Positions 50,427 through 59,169 of a stretch of DNA of 64,000 nt are shown here, piece by piece. The stretch is from NCBI GenBank assembly GCA_965200505.1, contig OZ241343.1, positions 3,782,001 to 3,846,000 of the forward strand, given 5' to 3'. This stretch comes from VXNE01 sp965200505. Its GTDB lineage: Bacteria; Pseudomonadota; Gammaproteobacteria; Pseudomonadales; Azotimanducaceae. The notes under the pieces were generated by a model. It was not told the origin of the DNA. It worked only from the letters and a program-made list of their open reading frames with translations, and made no database searches. The translations under genes were made by a program, and so were the position numbers. How positions within the stretch are numbered: position 1 is the first letter of the stretch; the number at the start of each line of letters is the position of its first letter.

Positions 50427-52076
50427 CCCTAATCCCCTGTTAAGGGCAGGGTGGTTGGATTCGGGCTTGTCTCGGCGGCGTTTGGACGGGTCGCGGTGCC
50501 GGCGGCGCGTTGGCGCCGCGCCGTTGGCGTTTCCCAGGCGCGGTTTGAGGCGTTGGGGGGCGGATTGGGCCAGTCCGGGGCGGTGCTTGGGGTGCCCGGG
50601 CCGAGGGGGCGCCCCGCCCTTGGATTCCGGGCGTGCCTTGGCGGGTTCGGTTGGGGTTCGCCGGGGCGGGCGGGTCACTCGAGCTGGACGGCCGCGGCGT
50701 AGAGCCAGTCGAGCCGGAAGTTGGACTTGGCGAAGAGGAGGCGGTGGCGCCCGGCGGCCCTCACCAGCTGGGCGACCGTGCGGACGAAGTGTCGGATGAG
50801 GGGGCGCAGCCCGTGGCGGCGGGCGGACTTGGGCAGCAGGTGGAACTGCACGGCCCGCAGCAGCATCTGCGCCAGCTGGCCGCAGGCGTAAAAGAGCCGG
50901 TTGGCCAGCAGCCCGCGACAGGGCGGGTGGTGCAGGTCCAAGTCCCGCAGCGGCCCCTTGAAGGCGTTCTCGTGGCCCTGCTTGCCGCGGTGGCGGCGCA
51001 CCAGCTCGGCGAGCGGCAGGTCGTGCCGCGAGACGAGGATCACCGCGTGGGCGGGGAAGAGCTGGCCCTGGGCGGCGTCGGGGACCCTGCGGACCACGAC
51101 GTACGGGTGCTCCACCCAGCCCTCCGGCCGGTGCCACGCGAGGATGGCCCGCTCGCCGGGGCCGACGGCCTCCCAGGCGGACTCCGGCAGCCCTTCGACC
51201 TGCTCCAGCACCGGGGCCTTCCACTTGGGGTTCGTGACGCTGACCGAGTAGTCCCATCCCCGTGCGCGGCAGAACTCCACGAAGCGCCGGCCGTAGTAGG
51301 CGTTGTCCGCCCGAACCCAGACGGGCGCACCCTCGGGCAGCAGCGGCGCCACGTCCGCCTCCAACTGCCCGCGCCAGCCATGCGCCGGGTGGACGCCGCC
51401 CGGATGCAGGCGCCCCGACGCCCACAGGCCGCCGACGAACACGCCGTGCAGCAGCAGCGCCCGCTCGGCGCCGTGGCTGGGGCCGGCCCCCTCGAACAGC
51501 GCGCCGCCCACCTCGATCTCGGTGCCGTCCACGAACACCGGGACGAAGCCCCGCTCCGCCACCTCATGTTCGACGACCGCCGGCGCGACCCGCCGCGCCA
51601 GGCGCCGCGCCGCCTCAAGGAGTCCCTCCACGTCCGACCCGGACGCCTTCGCCAGGAACTCGCCCATCCGGCGGCCCGACGGCGCGTGGCGCAGGCCCAG
51701 CAGCCGGCGGGCCGCCGCGTCGGCCCGCAGGGCGTCCAGGTCGCACAGCGCGCCGCCCCCCGACGCCAGCGACGCCACCAGCGCCCACAGCGACTCGCAG
51801 TCCGACGCGCCGCGCCGGCGCACCTTCACGCGGACGCCCTCCGACAGGTCCTTGAAGAGGCCCAGGCGCCCCGCCGTCAGCGCCAGCGCCGAGCAGCCGC
51901 CGAAGCCGGTCAGGCGGGCGTCCGTGAAGTCCTGTTCGACTCTCAGCGGACGGGGAAGTAAGCTCTCCATCGGCGCACCTGCAGGGTGTTTTGTCTCAAC
52001 CGGCATCTTGCCGGAAAATCCCTTGCACGGTGCGCCTCTCAGCCCACTTCAACGATTCCTTAAGCGGGGATTAGGG
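50427..52076. mobile_element. IS1380/IS4-type insertion sequence, 1.65 kb
   Basis: The ends are inverted repeats CCCTAATCCCCTGTTAAGG (left) and CCCTAATCCCCGCTTAAGG (right, inverted), two mismatches in 19. The 10-bp direct repeat TAATCTGACT flanks the element at 50417-50426 and 52077-52086, consistent with a target duplication and one intact insertion event. A single transposase gene fills most of it. The remaining ~240 nt at the left end (50438-50674) are GC-rich with no gene. The insertion lies between the FAN1 gene and the OLD-like gene. Confidence 0.85.
50675..52006 (-). CDS. DDE transposase of the IS1380/IS4 superfamily
   Basis: This is a 443-residue transposase (alternative ATG at 51970). 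RNase-H-fold catalytic residues can be placed as Asp in VFVDGTEIE, Asp in WVRADNAYYGRRFVEFC and Glu in HRGKQGHENAFKGPL. The second and third blocks resemble IS1380 (VRADSGF and GxxEN-K). The frame is intact, so the element may still be active. Its composition is more GC-rich and CG-biased than neighbouring genes. Confidence 0.85.
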   Translation of the reverse strand: MPVETKHPAGAPMESLLPRPLRVEQDFTDARLTGFGGCSALALTAGRLGLFKDLSEGVRVKVRRRGASDCESLWALVASLASGGGALCDLDALRADAAARRLLGLRHAPSGRRMGEFLAKASGSDVEGLLEAARRLARRVAPAVVEHEVAERGFVPVFVDGTEIEVGGALFEGAGPSHGAERALLLHGVFVGGLWASGRLHPGGVHPAHGWRGQLEADVAPLLPEGAPVWVRADNAYYGRRFVEFCRARGWDYSVSVTNPKWKAPVLEQVEGLPESAWEAVGPGERAILAWHRPEGWVEHPYVVVRRVPDAAQGQLFPAHAVILVSRHDLPLAELVRRHRGKQGHENAFKGPLRDLDLHHPPCRGLLANRLFYACGQLAQMLLRAVQFHLLPKSARRHGLRPLIRHFVRTVAQLVRAAGRHRLLFAKSNFRLDWLYAAAVQLE

Positions 52077-52168
52077 TAATCTGACTTGCCGGGTGGCCCT
52101 GACATCGGGGTAGGATGCGATAATGCCGCACCGCAAGATGGCGGCGGCTGACGACCGCGGCAACGGGC

Positions 52169-53872
52169 ATGGCGAACCTAAGTCGGGAAGGACGAGGCGT
52201 GATCCGCAACGTGTACATTCGCGGCTTCAAGCGCTTCGGGGACGTGGCGTTTCGCCTGCCCGGCCATGTGGTGCTGGCCGGCCCCAACAACACCGGCAAG
52301 ACGACGGTGTTGCAGGCCATCGCGTCTTGGTCGCTGGCGCTGCGGCGCTGGCGGGAATTGAACGACTTCAGGCGTCACCGTGGTGGCTACACGCGGGCGC
52401 CCATTGCCCGCCAAGCGTTTGCGTCCGTTCCGCTGCGGCAGTTCGACCTGTTGTGGCGGGACCGTCGCTATCAGGGGCGCATCGAAATCGAAATCCAGCA
52501 CAGTGCCGGTTGGTCCGCGGCGATGGAATACATCGCCGACAGCACGGAACAGATATATGTTCGCCCCATCTCGAACGTGCCGGTTGCGACGCTGCGGCAA
52601 CTGGACTTGCAGGCCGTGTATGTGCCCGCCATGACGGGCTTGGAGACCAACGAGCGGCTGCTTCAGCCCGTGGCGGTGGAGCAGATCCTCGGCCTCGGCC
52701 GCCCGGGTGAGGTGCTGCGTAATCTGCTGGTGGCAGCCCATGGCGACACATCCTCATGGCACCCATTGCGGAAATCCATTGGCAAGCTCTTTGGCTACGA
52801 ACTGCTGCCGCCAGACGCGAGCGGCCCCTACATCCGTTCCGAATACCGAATGGCAGAAGGCGGTGTGGCATTCGACATCGCCAGCGCCGGCAGCGGCTTC
52901 CAGCAAGTGTTGATGCTGCTGGCGTTTCTGCATGCCCGGCAGGGAGCGGTGCTTTTGCTGGACGAGCCGGACGCCCACCTGCACCTGATGCTGCAGGACG
53001 CCATCTACCACGAACTGCGTTCGGTGGCGGCCCGGCAACGTTCCCAACTGATCGTCGCAACCCACTCGGAAGTGGTCATCAACGCGGTGGAGCCCCGCGA
53101 ACTGTGCGTGTTGCTGAACGAACCGAGGATGGTGGCGGACACCGCCGAGCGCAGCCGGTTGATCGCTTCGCTGCGGGTGCTGAGCAATGCGGACGTCATG
53201 CAGGCAATGGACGTTCGCGGCGTTCTCTATGTCGAGGACTTCACCGACATCAACATTCTGCGCACTTGGGCCAAAGCGCTTGGACACCGCGCGGAGGGGC
53301 TGCTCAACAAGGAGCTGATGTGGAAGCCGCTGGCATTTCAGGCGCAGGAGCATCGACGCGGCACCAAGGCGGGGGGACGTGGGATTCTGTCACGGGAGCA
53401 TTTCGAAGCGCTGCAACTGGTGCGCGACGGGCTGCCCGGTTTGGAGTTGCGTGATGGCGACGCCCAACCGCCCGTTCCCGACACGGAGGTCACGGGCGTG
53501 GGCTTGCAGCGGCTGCGCTGGCGGCGCTACGAAATCGAGAGTTATTTGGTTCATCCCGATGTGCTGGCCCGCTTCGTCGAAGCCCAAGTTGCCGCTCCCG
53601 ACGCCGCGGTGCGCATCGAGGCCATGCGCGCCTACTGGCAGGGCGAGTTTCCGCCGGCGCTGGTCAAGGATCCGCTCGCCGACCATGTGTTCTTGAACAC
53701 AACCAAGGCCCGCAGGGACATCCTGCCCCCGCTGCTGGAAGCCGCCGGTCTCCACGGGCTGCCCTACACCCGCTACCACGAAATCGCGGCCCTGATGCTG
53801 CCGGCGGAAATCCACCCCGAAGTGGCGGAGAAGCTGGACGCCATCTGCCAAGCCTTTGGTGTGCAGCCCTGA
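52169..53872 (+). CDS. OLD-like AAA ATPase with TOPRIM-type C-terminus
   Basis: This ~567-residue protein has an SMC/ABC-like ATPase: Walker A LAGPNNTGKTTVL, signature-like SAGSGFQQVL, Walker B AVLLLDEPDAHLH and a His switch in VATHSEV. A C-terminal TOPRIM-like segment (VLYVEDFTDINILRTWA, then RRYEIESYLV) follows. This resembles OLD nucleases and related phage-defence ATPases. GTG at 52199 (RBS AAGGA, giving VIRNVYIRGFKRF) is an attractive alternative start. No UvrD-like partner follows, so it is not an obvious Gabija pair. It is convergent with the restriction-modification gene. Confidence 0.82.
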   Translation: MANLSREGRGVIRNVYIRGFKRFGDVAFRLPGHVVLAGPNNTGKTTVLQAIASWSLALRRWRELNDFRRHRGGYTRAPIARQAFASVPLRQFDLLWRDRRYQGRIEIEIQHSAGWSAAMEYIADSTEQIYVRPISNVPVATLRQLDLQAVYVPAMTGLETNERLLQPVAVEQILGLGRPGEVLRNLLVAAHGDTSSWHPLRKSIGKLFGYELLPPDASGPYIRSEYRMAEGGVAFDIASAGSGFQQVLMLLAFLHARQGAVLLLDEPDAHLHLMLQDAIYHELRSVAARQRSQLIVATHSEVVINAVEPRELCVLLNEPRMVADTAERSRLIASLRVLSNADVMQAMDVRGVLYVEDFTDINILRTWAKALGHRAEGLLNKELMWKPLAFQAQEHRRGTKAGGRGILSREHFEALQLVRDGLPGLELRDGDAQPPVPDTEVTGVGLQRLRWRRYEIESYLVHPDVLARFVEAQVAAPDAAVRIEAMRAYWQGEFPPALVKDPLADHVFLNTTKARRDILPPLLEAAGLHGLPYTRYHEIAALMLPAEIHPEVAEKLDAICQAFGVQP

Positions 53873-53911
53873 ACGCACACGGGGTTCTGGAACCCCTCCG
53901 CAACGCGCCGA

Positions 53912-56900
53912 TCAGGAGTTGGCGGTCAGCAGCAGGATGGCGGCGATTCTTCTGGCTGTGTCTGTGAAATGCTGCACCTCATCGGATTCGAGCTCGCGGC
54001 CCAAGATGGGGTGTTCACGGTATGAGAGCCACTTCTTGAGCACTTGGTAGCCGCCTAGCTGGTAGCGCCACACGGCCGCCGGCACATTGCGCCAGTAGGC
54101 GTCGGCGTTGAGGTGGATGTCGAAGGTGGTCGCGCCGAGGGTGTGTGTGGCGGCCGTCCTGCTCTCGCTGGCGGTGGGTCGGCGTTCCAGTTGGCGGCCG
54201 GGGCCGGGCATGATCGCGCCGCCGGCGCCTTGGTGGCCCCAGCCGGCCGTCACGGCGAAATCGTCGCCGACCATGTTGCCGCCGGCCACCTTGGATGGCA
54301 CGGCGATGTTCGCGAGTTCCGGGCGCAGTGTGCCTTGGGTGACGCCCGGGACGGGCTGGTCGGGATCCAATAGCCGCGCGAGTTCGCGGCCTCGGGCGGC
54401 TGATGTGGCGAGGGTTTGGGCCGCAGCGGCGTCGGTGCTGTCCGGCCGGCCGGGGAGCGGGATGCGGGGCCATTCCATGCGCAGCGCGCCGGCGTTGGCT
54501 GCGCGGTAGGTGGGATCGTGCAGGGTGGCTAGCACATGATGGAACAGGTCCTCGACGCTTGCGCCGAGACGCGCCAGATGGCGCTGAGCCGTGCCGGACA
54601 GATTCGCCTCGCTTTGGGAACTGTCCTCTCCAAGCCGTGTTGGGATGCATGTGGCACCCCGATCAAACAGATCGAGGCACCCGATGCGCGAAGTCACCTG
54701 TGGCGGCGACCAGTCCCGGCGCGGCTTCTGCTGCGTAACCAGCCACGAATGGCCGTCAAACACATGGGGCCTGTAGTTGGCGCGTCTCTCGTCGAGCAGC
54801 TTCGTGTCCGCCTCCCAATACAGCCACCGATGGTCGAACGGCCGGTAGGCGAAGCGCATAAAGCCATCCTCGTTCGGGCCGCCCCGGGCCAGCAGCGTCT
54901 CACGCACCGCGGGCGCGTCGAAGCGCCCCGTTGTCAGCATCGCCGTCGGGTAACGCCGGGCTATCTCCTCGTGGCCGATGGCGGGGTCAAAGTAGTCCGC
55001 AATGCGCGTCTTCAGCCGCTCGAGGTCGGTATCGACCAGAAACCCGTCGCGGCTGGTCTTCACTCCGGGGAACGACACCGGGAACAGCTCGGGCAGTGCC
55101 GGCCAATCGAACCAACCGGCGCTCACCGCCGTTTGCACGAACGGCAAACCCAGCGGCAGGACAGGCGCCACGTCGTCGTAGAGTTCGCCGGGCCTGGCTT
55201 CCGCCGTGTCCAGCAGCACATCTGGCTTGTCCTGCCCCCACAGATGACGGAACCCCACCGTCGCCGCCGGCAGGTGGTCTGGCTTCGGCCGTCGCACCAG
55301 CGTGGCGATGGCGGTTCCCACCTGAATGCCCACCGGATCGCCTTGGGTGGAGAAGATGCTGGGGTCTGGCGAACCGTCCGGCGCCACCTTGCCAGTTTTG
55401 TACTTGTCGCCGTTCAAGCAGTCGATGCGGATGGCGTCGAACGCTTCCAGATAGCGCTCCCGCATCCCCGTGAAAGACAGGCCATCGAGCCACGAGTAGT
55501 TGGAGATGAAGCAGACGATGCCTTGGCCGGTCTGCTCGGCGATGCGGCGTTCGGCCATGCGGAAAAAGCGCACGTAGAGGTCATTCAGCCCTTGCCCTTC
55601 CGGCCGGCGCACCCGCTGGGTGGTGCGGTAGGCCTCCGACAGCGCCCGTTCCTCGTCCACCGCCATGCCGGCGAAGCCGTTGTACGGTGGATTGCCGAGG
55701 ATGACGAGAATCGGCGCATCCTGCTTCACCCGTCGGGCGCGGTCGCGCTCTTCCTCGAGTTCGGGAAACGGCAGTTGCTTCTGCGCTTCCGGCGTCCAGC
55801 CGGTGAGCGCGTTGGTGAGGAAGATGCCGGCACGTTCGTCGCCATCGTCCGCAAGCGGCGCGTCCAGCTTGCGCAGGGTGAGCCCGACTTGCAGGTGCGC
55901 CACCACGAACGGCGCCGGCATGATCTCGAAGCCGAAGACGCGGTTCGTGGCCGCCTGCTTCACCCGCGCGCCAACGAGGGCGCCCATGCCCCGCCCGGCC
56001 AGGTTGGCGGCGATGCGGCGCAGCACTTCCGCCAGATAGGCGCCGGTGCCGCAGCACGGGTCCAGCACATAGACGTTCTCGGCCGCGAGGCCATCGGCGA
56101 TGCCAAGATCGTCCTTCAGCGCCCCATCCACGCGCGCCACCATGTAGCGCACCACCTCCGTTGGCGTGTACCACACGCCCAGCTGCTTGCGCAGCGCCGG
56201 GTCGAACGCCTGCAGGAACGGCTCGTAGAAGTACGGCACCGCCTCGCCCTCGTCGAAGCGGGCGAAGAAGGCCGCCTCATCCACGCGCTCAAGGGCCGCC
56301 GCGGTCCAGTCCAGCACTTCCACGAGGCCCAAGGGGTGCAGCCGGCCCGGGGCCGAAATCTGCTCAAACAGCGCCCGCAACACCGGCACCCGCAAATGCC
56401 ATGCCGCTTCCCGCCAGCTGAAGGTGGCGGCCGCGGCGCCCTCGGTTTCACGTTGCCGGTGCCACAGCACCCACGCCGAGAAGACGCCGTAGAACAATGT
56501 CTGCACCAATGTGGAGTGGAAGAATCGGGCGCCGGCGCCGCCATCGAAGCGCACGCCGAGGGCGTCCTGCAGCGCCGAGCGGAACGGCGCCAGCGCGTGG
56601 GCGTCCGCGGCGGTGTCCAGCCGCGCCAAGCCATCGCGGGCGTAGGAGGCGAGCAAATGCGCCAAGTCTTGCGGTTCCGTGATGGTGGCGCGGTGTGCCA
56701 AGGCGCGGCGCAGGTATTCGCCGAGGGCGGTGCCCTGGCGTTTGGCGAAGGCGCGTGGCTTCTGCAGCCGCTGCTCGAACTCCGCCGCGCTCGGCGCCAG
56801 CCGGAAGGTCTCCAACTTGCATGGGCGGCCTTGGGCGTCTTCGCCAAGCAGCACGAAGTCGCGGAAGTTCGTCACCAGCACCAAGCGGTGGCGATGCCAG

Positions 56901-57226
56901 TATTGGCTCACTTGGTCGCTTTCGGCGGTGAGCCACGCATCATCCGCCAGCGACTTCGCTTCCACCACGCCGTGCTCCGGCGTTTGGCCTTCGCGGACGC
57001 GGCCGGCCTTGAGCTGACGCGCCGCGAAGAGGCCGAAGTCTGGGTGGCCGGCGCCGAGGTTGGCCAGTTCGCCGACGCAGAACACCTTGGGCTTCAGCGT
57101 GGCGCCGATGGCGTCCAAGAGGTTGCCCAACGGCGTGTGGCGCGAGCGTTCGCCGGTGGCGGCGCCGGATGCGGCGATGCGCTTCAGGGCCGCGAGATAG
57201 GCTTCAACCGCCGTCGCCAACTGCAT
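53912..57226 (-). CDS. Type IIG/ISP-like restriction-modification enzyme
   Basis: This 1104-residue single-chain enzyme has a PD-(D/E)XK-type nuclease near the N-terminus (GHPDFGLFAA ... HGVVEAKSL, about 60-95). A helical connector leads to an N6-adenine methyltransferase with motif I LDPCCGTGAYL (about residue 400) and motif IV NPPY (about 535). The C-terminal ~450 residues resemble the target-recognition domain of type ISP enzymes. No helicase domain is present, unlike LlaBIII. It starts 16 nt after a phosphoribosyltransferase gene on the same strand. Confidence 0.88.
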   Translation of the reverse strand: MQLATAVEAYLAALKRIAASGAATGERSRHTPLGNLLDAIGATLKPKVFCVGELANLGAGHPDFGLFAARQLKAGRVREGQTPEHGVVEAKSLADDAWLTAESDQVSQYWHRHRLVLVTNFRDFVLLGEDAQGRPCKLETFRLAPSAAEFEQRLQKPRAFAKRQGTALGEYLRRALAHRATITEPQDLAHLLASYARDGLARLDTAADAHALAPFRSALQDALGVRFDGGAGARFFHSTLVQTLFYGVFSAWVLWHRQRETEGAAAATFSWREAAWHLRVPVLRALFEQISAPGRLHPLGLVEVLDWTAAALERVDEAAFFARFDEGEAVPYFYEPFLQAFDPALRKQLGVWYTPTEVVRYMVARVDGALKDDLGIADGLAAENVYVLDPCCGTGAYLAEVLRRIAANLAGRGMGALVGARVKQAATNRVFGFEIMPAPFVVAHLQVGLTLRKLDAPLADDGDERAGIFLTNALTGWTPEAQKQLPFPELEEERDRARRVKQDAPILVILGNPPYNGFAGMAVDEERALSEAYRTTQRVRRPEGQGLNDLYVRFFRMAERRIAEQTGQGIVCFISNYSWLDGLSFTGMRERYLEAFDAIRIDCLNGDKYKTGKVAPDGSPDPSIFSTQGDPVGIQVGTAIATLVRRPKPDHLPAATVGFRHLWGQDKPDVLLDTAEARPGELYDDVAPVLPLGLPFVQTAVSAGWFDWPALPELFPVSFPGVKTSRDGFLVDTDLERLKTRIADYFDPAIGHEEIARRYPTAMLTTGRFDAPAVRETLLARGGPNEDGFMRFAYRPFDHRWLYWEADTKLLDERRANYRPHVFDGHSWLVTQQKPRRDWSPPQVTSRIGCLDLFDRGATCIPTRLGEDSSQSEANLSGTAQRHLARLGASVEDLFHHVLATLHDPTYRAANAGALRMEWPRIPLPGRPDSTDAAAAQTLATSAARGRELARLLDPDQPVPGVTQGTLRPELANIAVPSKVAGGNMVGDDFAVTAGWGHQGAGGAIMPGPGRQLERRPTASESRTAATHTLGATTFDIHLNADAYWRNVPAAVWRYQLGGYQVLKKWLSYREHPILGRELESDEVQHFTDTARRIAAILLLTANS

Positions 57227-57242
57227 CAGGGAACGTGGCCGC

Positions 57243-57809
57243 TCAAGGCAGCAGGTCGTGCAGGACGGCGTAAATCTCCGGTCGCTTCTCGCGCATCTCG
57301 TCGGCGTCCAAGCCCTCCAGCGAGTGGGGATATTTGAGCCAGCGGTGGGTTTCGTGCAGGTAGTAATCCGGCACCCTGCCCGTCTCGTTGCGGCTGGGCT
57401 TGTAATACGGCACGGCGATGCGCGTCTCGCCCGGCATGTTGCGGCGCAGCTTGGCCTCCAGCTGGCGGATGATGGCCTCGACGGTGTGGCCGGTGTCGAA
57501 CACGTCGTCCACGATGAGCAGGCGATCCTCGAAGGTGAGGTTCTTCACCAGATAGGAAAGGCCATAGACGGCGATTTCGCGGCGGCGCTCGTCCACGCCG
57601 GTGTAGGCGCTGGTGCGGATGGCGATGTGGTTGGACTGCACACCCTGGTAGGCCAGGAACTCCTGCACCGCCAAGCCGATGGGCGCCCCGCCCCGCCACA
57701 CGGCGATGAGGAAGGTGGGGCGGAAACCGCTCTGATAGACCCTCGCGCCGAGGCGAAAGGCGTCTTCGAGCAGCGTTTGGGCGTCCAGATACTGGTGTTC
57801 GGCGCTCAT
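57243..57809 (-). CDS. Phosphoribosyltransferase (hypoxanthine type)
   Basis: This 188-residue type I PRTase starts at the ATG at 57809. The PRPP-binding motif LLIVDDVFDTGHT is intact, preceded by FLIAVWRGGAPIG (PPi loop) and a flexible YTGVDERRRE hood. It should salvage a purine base (hypoxanthine/guanine/xanthine; specificity unknown). It is divergent from a second PRTase 74 nt away and only 16 nt upstream of the restriction-modification gene. Confidence 0.88.
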   Translation of the reverse strand: MSAEHQYLDAQTLLEDAFRLGARVYQSGFRPTFLIAVWRGGAPIGLAVQEFLAYQGVQSNHIAIRTSAYTGVDERRREIAVYGLSYLVKNLTFEDRLLIVDDVFDTGHTVEAIIRQLEAKLRRNMPGETRIAVPYYKPSRNETGRVPDYYLHETHRWLKYPHSLEGLDADEMREKRPEIYAVLHDLLP

Positions 57810-57883
57810 TCCACCGCCAATCCGCCAACCGCCACACTGTACAATCCCCCGCGAGCCGTTTCCAAGCCCGCGCCGAGGCACCG

Positions 57884-58462
57884 TTGGACAAGGTCTTCAT
57901 CGACGAGGCGGAACACATTCTCGATGGCTTCCGGCTGGGCCGGCGCATCTTCGAGAGCGGCTTCCAGCCTTCGTTCATCGTCGGCATCTGGCGCGGCGGC
58001 AGCGCCGTCGGCATCGTCGTGCAGGAGTGCTTGGCCACCTTGGGCGTCGAAACCGATCACATCGCCCTGCGCACCTCCTACGCCGGGCGCGAGGAATACG
58101 AGGCAACGGCGGAAGCGCGGCGGCCGATTCGCGTCCATGGCAAGCAGTACCTGCTGGAGAATCTGCGCCGCGAGGATCGGCTGCTCATCGTGGATGACGT
58201 TTACAGCAGCGGCCGCCATGCCCATGCGGTGGTCGATGCCCTGCGCACCGGCACCAAACGCAACATGCCGGCGGACGTCCGCATCGCGGCGATTTGGTTC
58301 CGGCCCACCTTGGATGCCCGCAACGCCCCGGATTTCCACCTGCGCGAAACGGACAAATGGCTCGTCCTGCCCCATGAGGTGATGGGTCTCACCCGTGTCG
58401 AGATCGCGGTGCATAAGCCGTGGCTGGTGGAGTTGATCGAACCCCACGCACAGCCACCCTAA
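57884..58462 (+). CDS. Phosphoribosyltransferase, second paralogue
   Basis: A TTG start gives 192 residues; TTG is required to keep MDKVFIDEAEHILDG. It is a paralogue of the divergent gene: FIVGIWRGGSAVGIVVQE and PRPP motif LLIVDDVYSSGRHA, in which the usual Thr-Gly-x-Thr loop end is altered (SSGRH). The C-terminal RETDKWLVLPHEV matches the paralogue's HETHRWLKYPHS. Divergent duplicates with different loops suggest different base specificity. Confidence 0.85.
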   Translation: MDKVFIDEAEHILDGFRLGRRIFESGFQPSFIVGIWRGGSAVGIVVQECLATLGVETDHIALRTSYAGREEYEATAEARRPIRVHGKQYLLENLRREDRLLIVDDVYSSGRHAHAVVDALRTGTKRNMPADVRIAAIWFRPTLDARNAPDFHLRETDKWLVLPHEVMGLTRVEIAVHKPWLVELIEPHAQPP

Positions 58463-58479
58463 GCCGTGCGCGGTTCCCT

Positions 58480-59157
58480 TCACTGCACCCAGCCGCCGGC
58501 GAAGGGAATGCCTTGGCCTACGAAGAAGTTGCTCTCGTCGCTGGCGAGAAACAGCGCGAACAGGGCGTCTTCCCGCGCGGTTCCCAGCCGTCCGGCGGGC
58601 ACTTGGCGCTTGAGGGATGCTTGGAACGAAGGGCGTTGCATCAGTTCCGGCGGGTAGTAGTCCTTGCTTTCCACATAGTTCTGCGCGATCAGGTTGATCT
58701 GCACGTTGCGCGGCGCCACTTCCACGCCCACCGCCTGCACATAACCGAGTTGCGCCGCCCGCGCCGCGCTGTAGGCGGCGAGGGTGCGCATGCCCTTGAG
58801 CGCGGAGGCGCTGCCATACACCACGATCTTGCCGCGCTCGCGTTCGAGCATCTGCGGCAGCGTGGCGCGCGTCAGCCGGTGCAGCGGATGAACCATCATG
58901 TCGAAGGCTTGCTGCCAAGAGGCATCGTCGAGCTGCGTCGTTTCGATGCCAGCGAAGGTGGGAGAGGCGAGGTTGGCGATCAGCACATCGATGCGGCCGG
59001 CTTCCGCCACCGCCGCTTCGCAGGCGCCGGGGGCTGTGAGGTCCCGCGCGTCGGCGATCACCTCCGCGCCTTCCGCGGCGAAGACCTCCGCGGTGATGGG
59101 GCCCATGAAGTCCTGCGCTTGGGTGATGAGGGTGCGCTTGCCGGTTAATCGCTGCAT
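58480..59157 (-). CDS. Halohydrin dehalogenase (SDR-derived)
   Basis: This 225-residue SDR-fold protein lacks the NAD(P) Gly-rich motif. At that position it reads TQAQDFMG, matching T-x4-F-x-G, the halide-site motif of halohydrin dehalogenases. The catalytic region is S-x12-Y-x3-R (SASALKGMRTLAAYSAAR), with Arg replacing the SDR Lys, the second diagnostic motif. Downstream, NYVESKDYYPPE and GRLGTAREDALFALFLAS parallel HheC (NYLHSEDSPYFYP, QRLGTQKELGELVAFLAS). These enzymes convert vicinal halohydrins to epoxides and open epoxides with anions. It lies 12 nt after the amidohydrolase gene. Confidence 0.85.
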   Translation of the reverse strand: MQRLTGKRTLITQAQDFMGPITAEVFAAEGAEVIADARDLTAPGACEAAVAEAGRIDVLIANLASPTFAGIETTQLDDASWQQAFDMMVHPLHRLTRATLPQMLERERGKIVVYGSASALKGMRTLAAYSAARAAQLGYVQAVGVEVAPRNVQINLIAQNYVESKDYYPPELMQRPSFQASLKRQVPAGRLGTAREDALFALFLASDESNFFVGQGIPFAGGWVQ

Positions 59158-59169
59158 GGGTTCCCTCGC

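Noticed and set aside
52169..53872. Gabija (GajA) or PARIS (AriA) system
   Set aside because: No UvrD-like GajB or AriB gene is adjacent; the next gene is a convergent RM enzyme.
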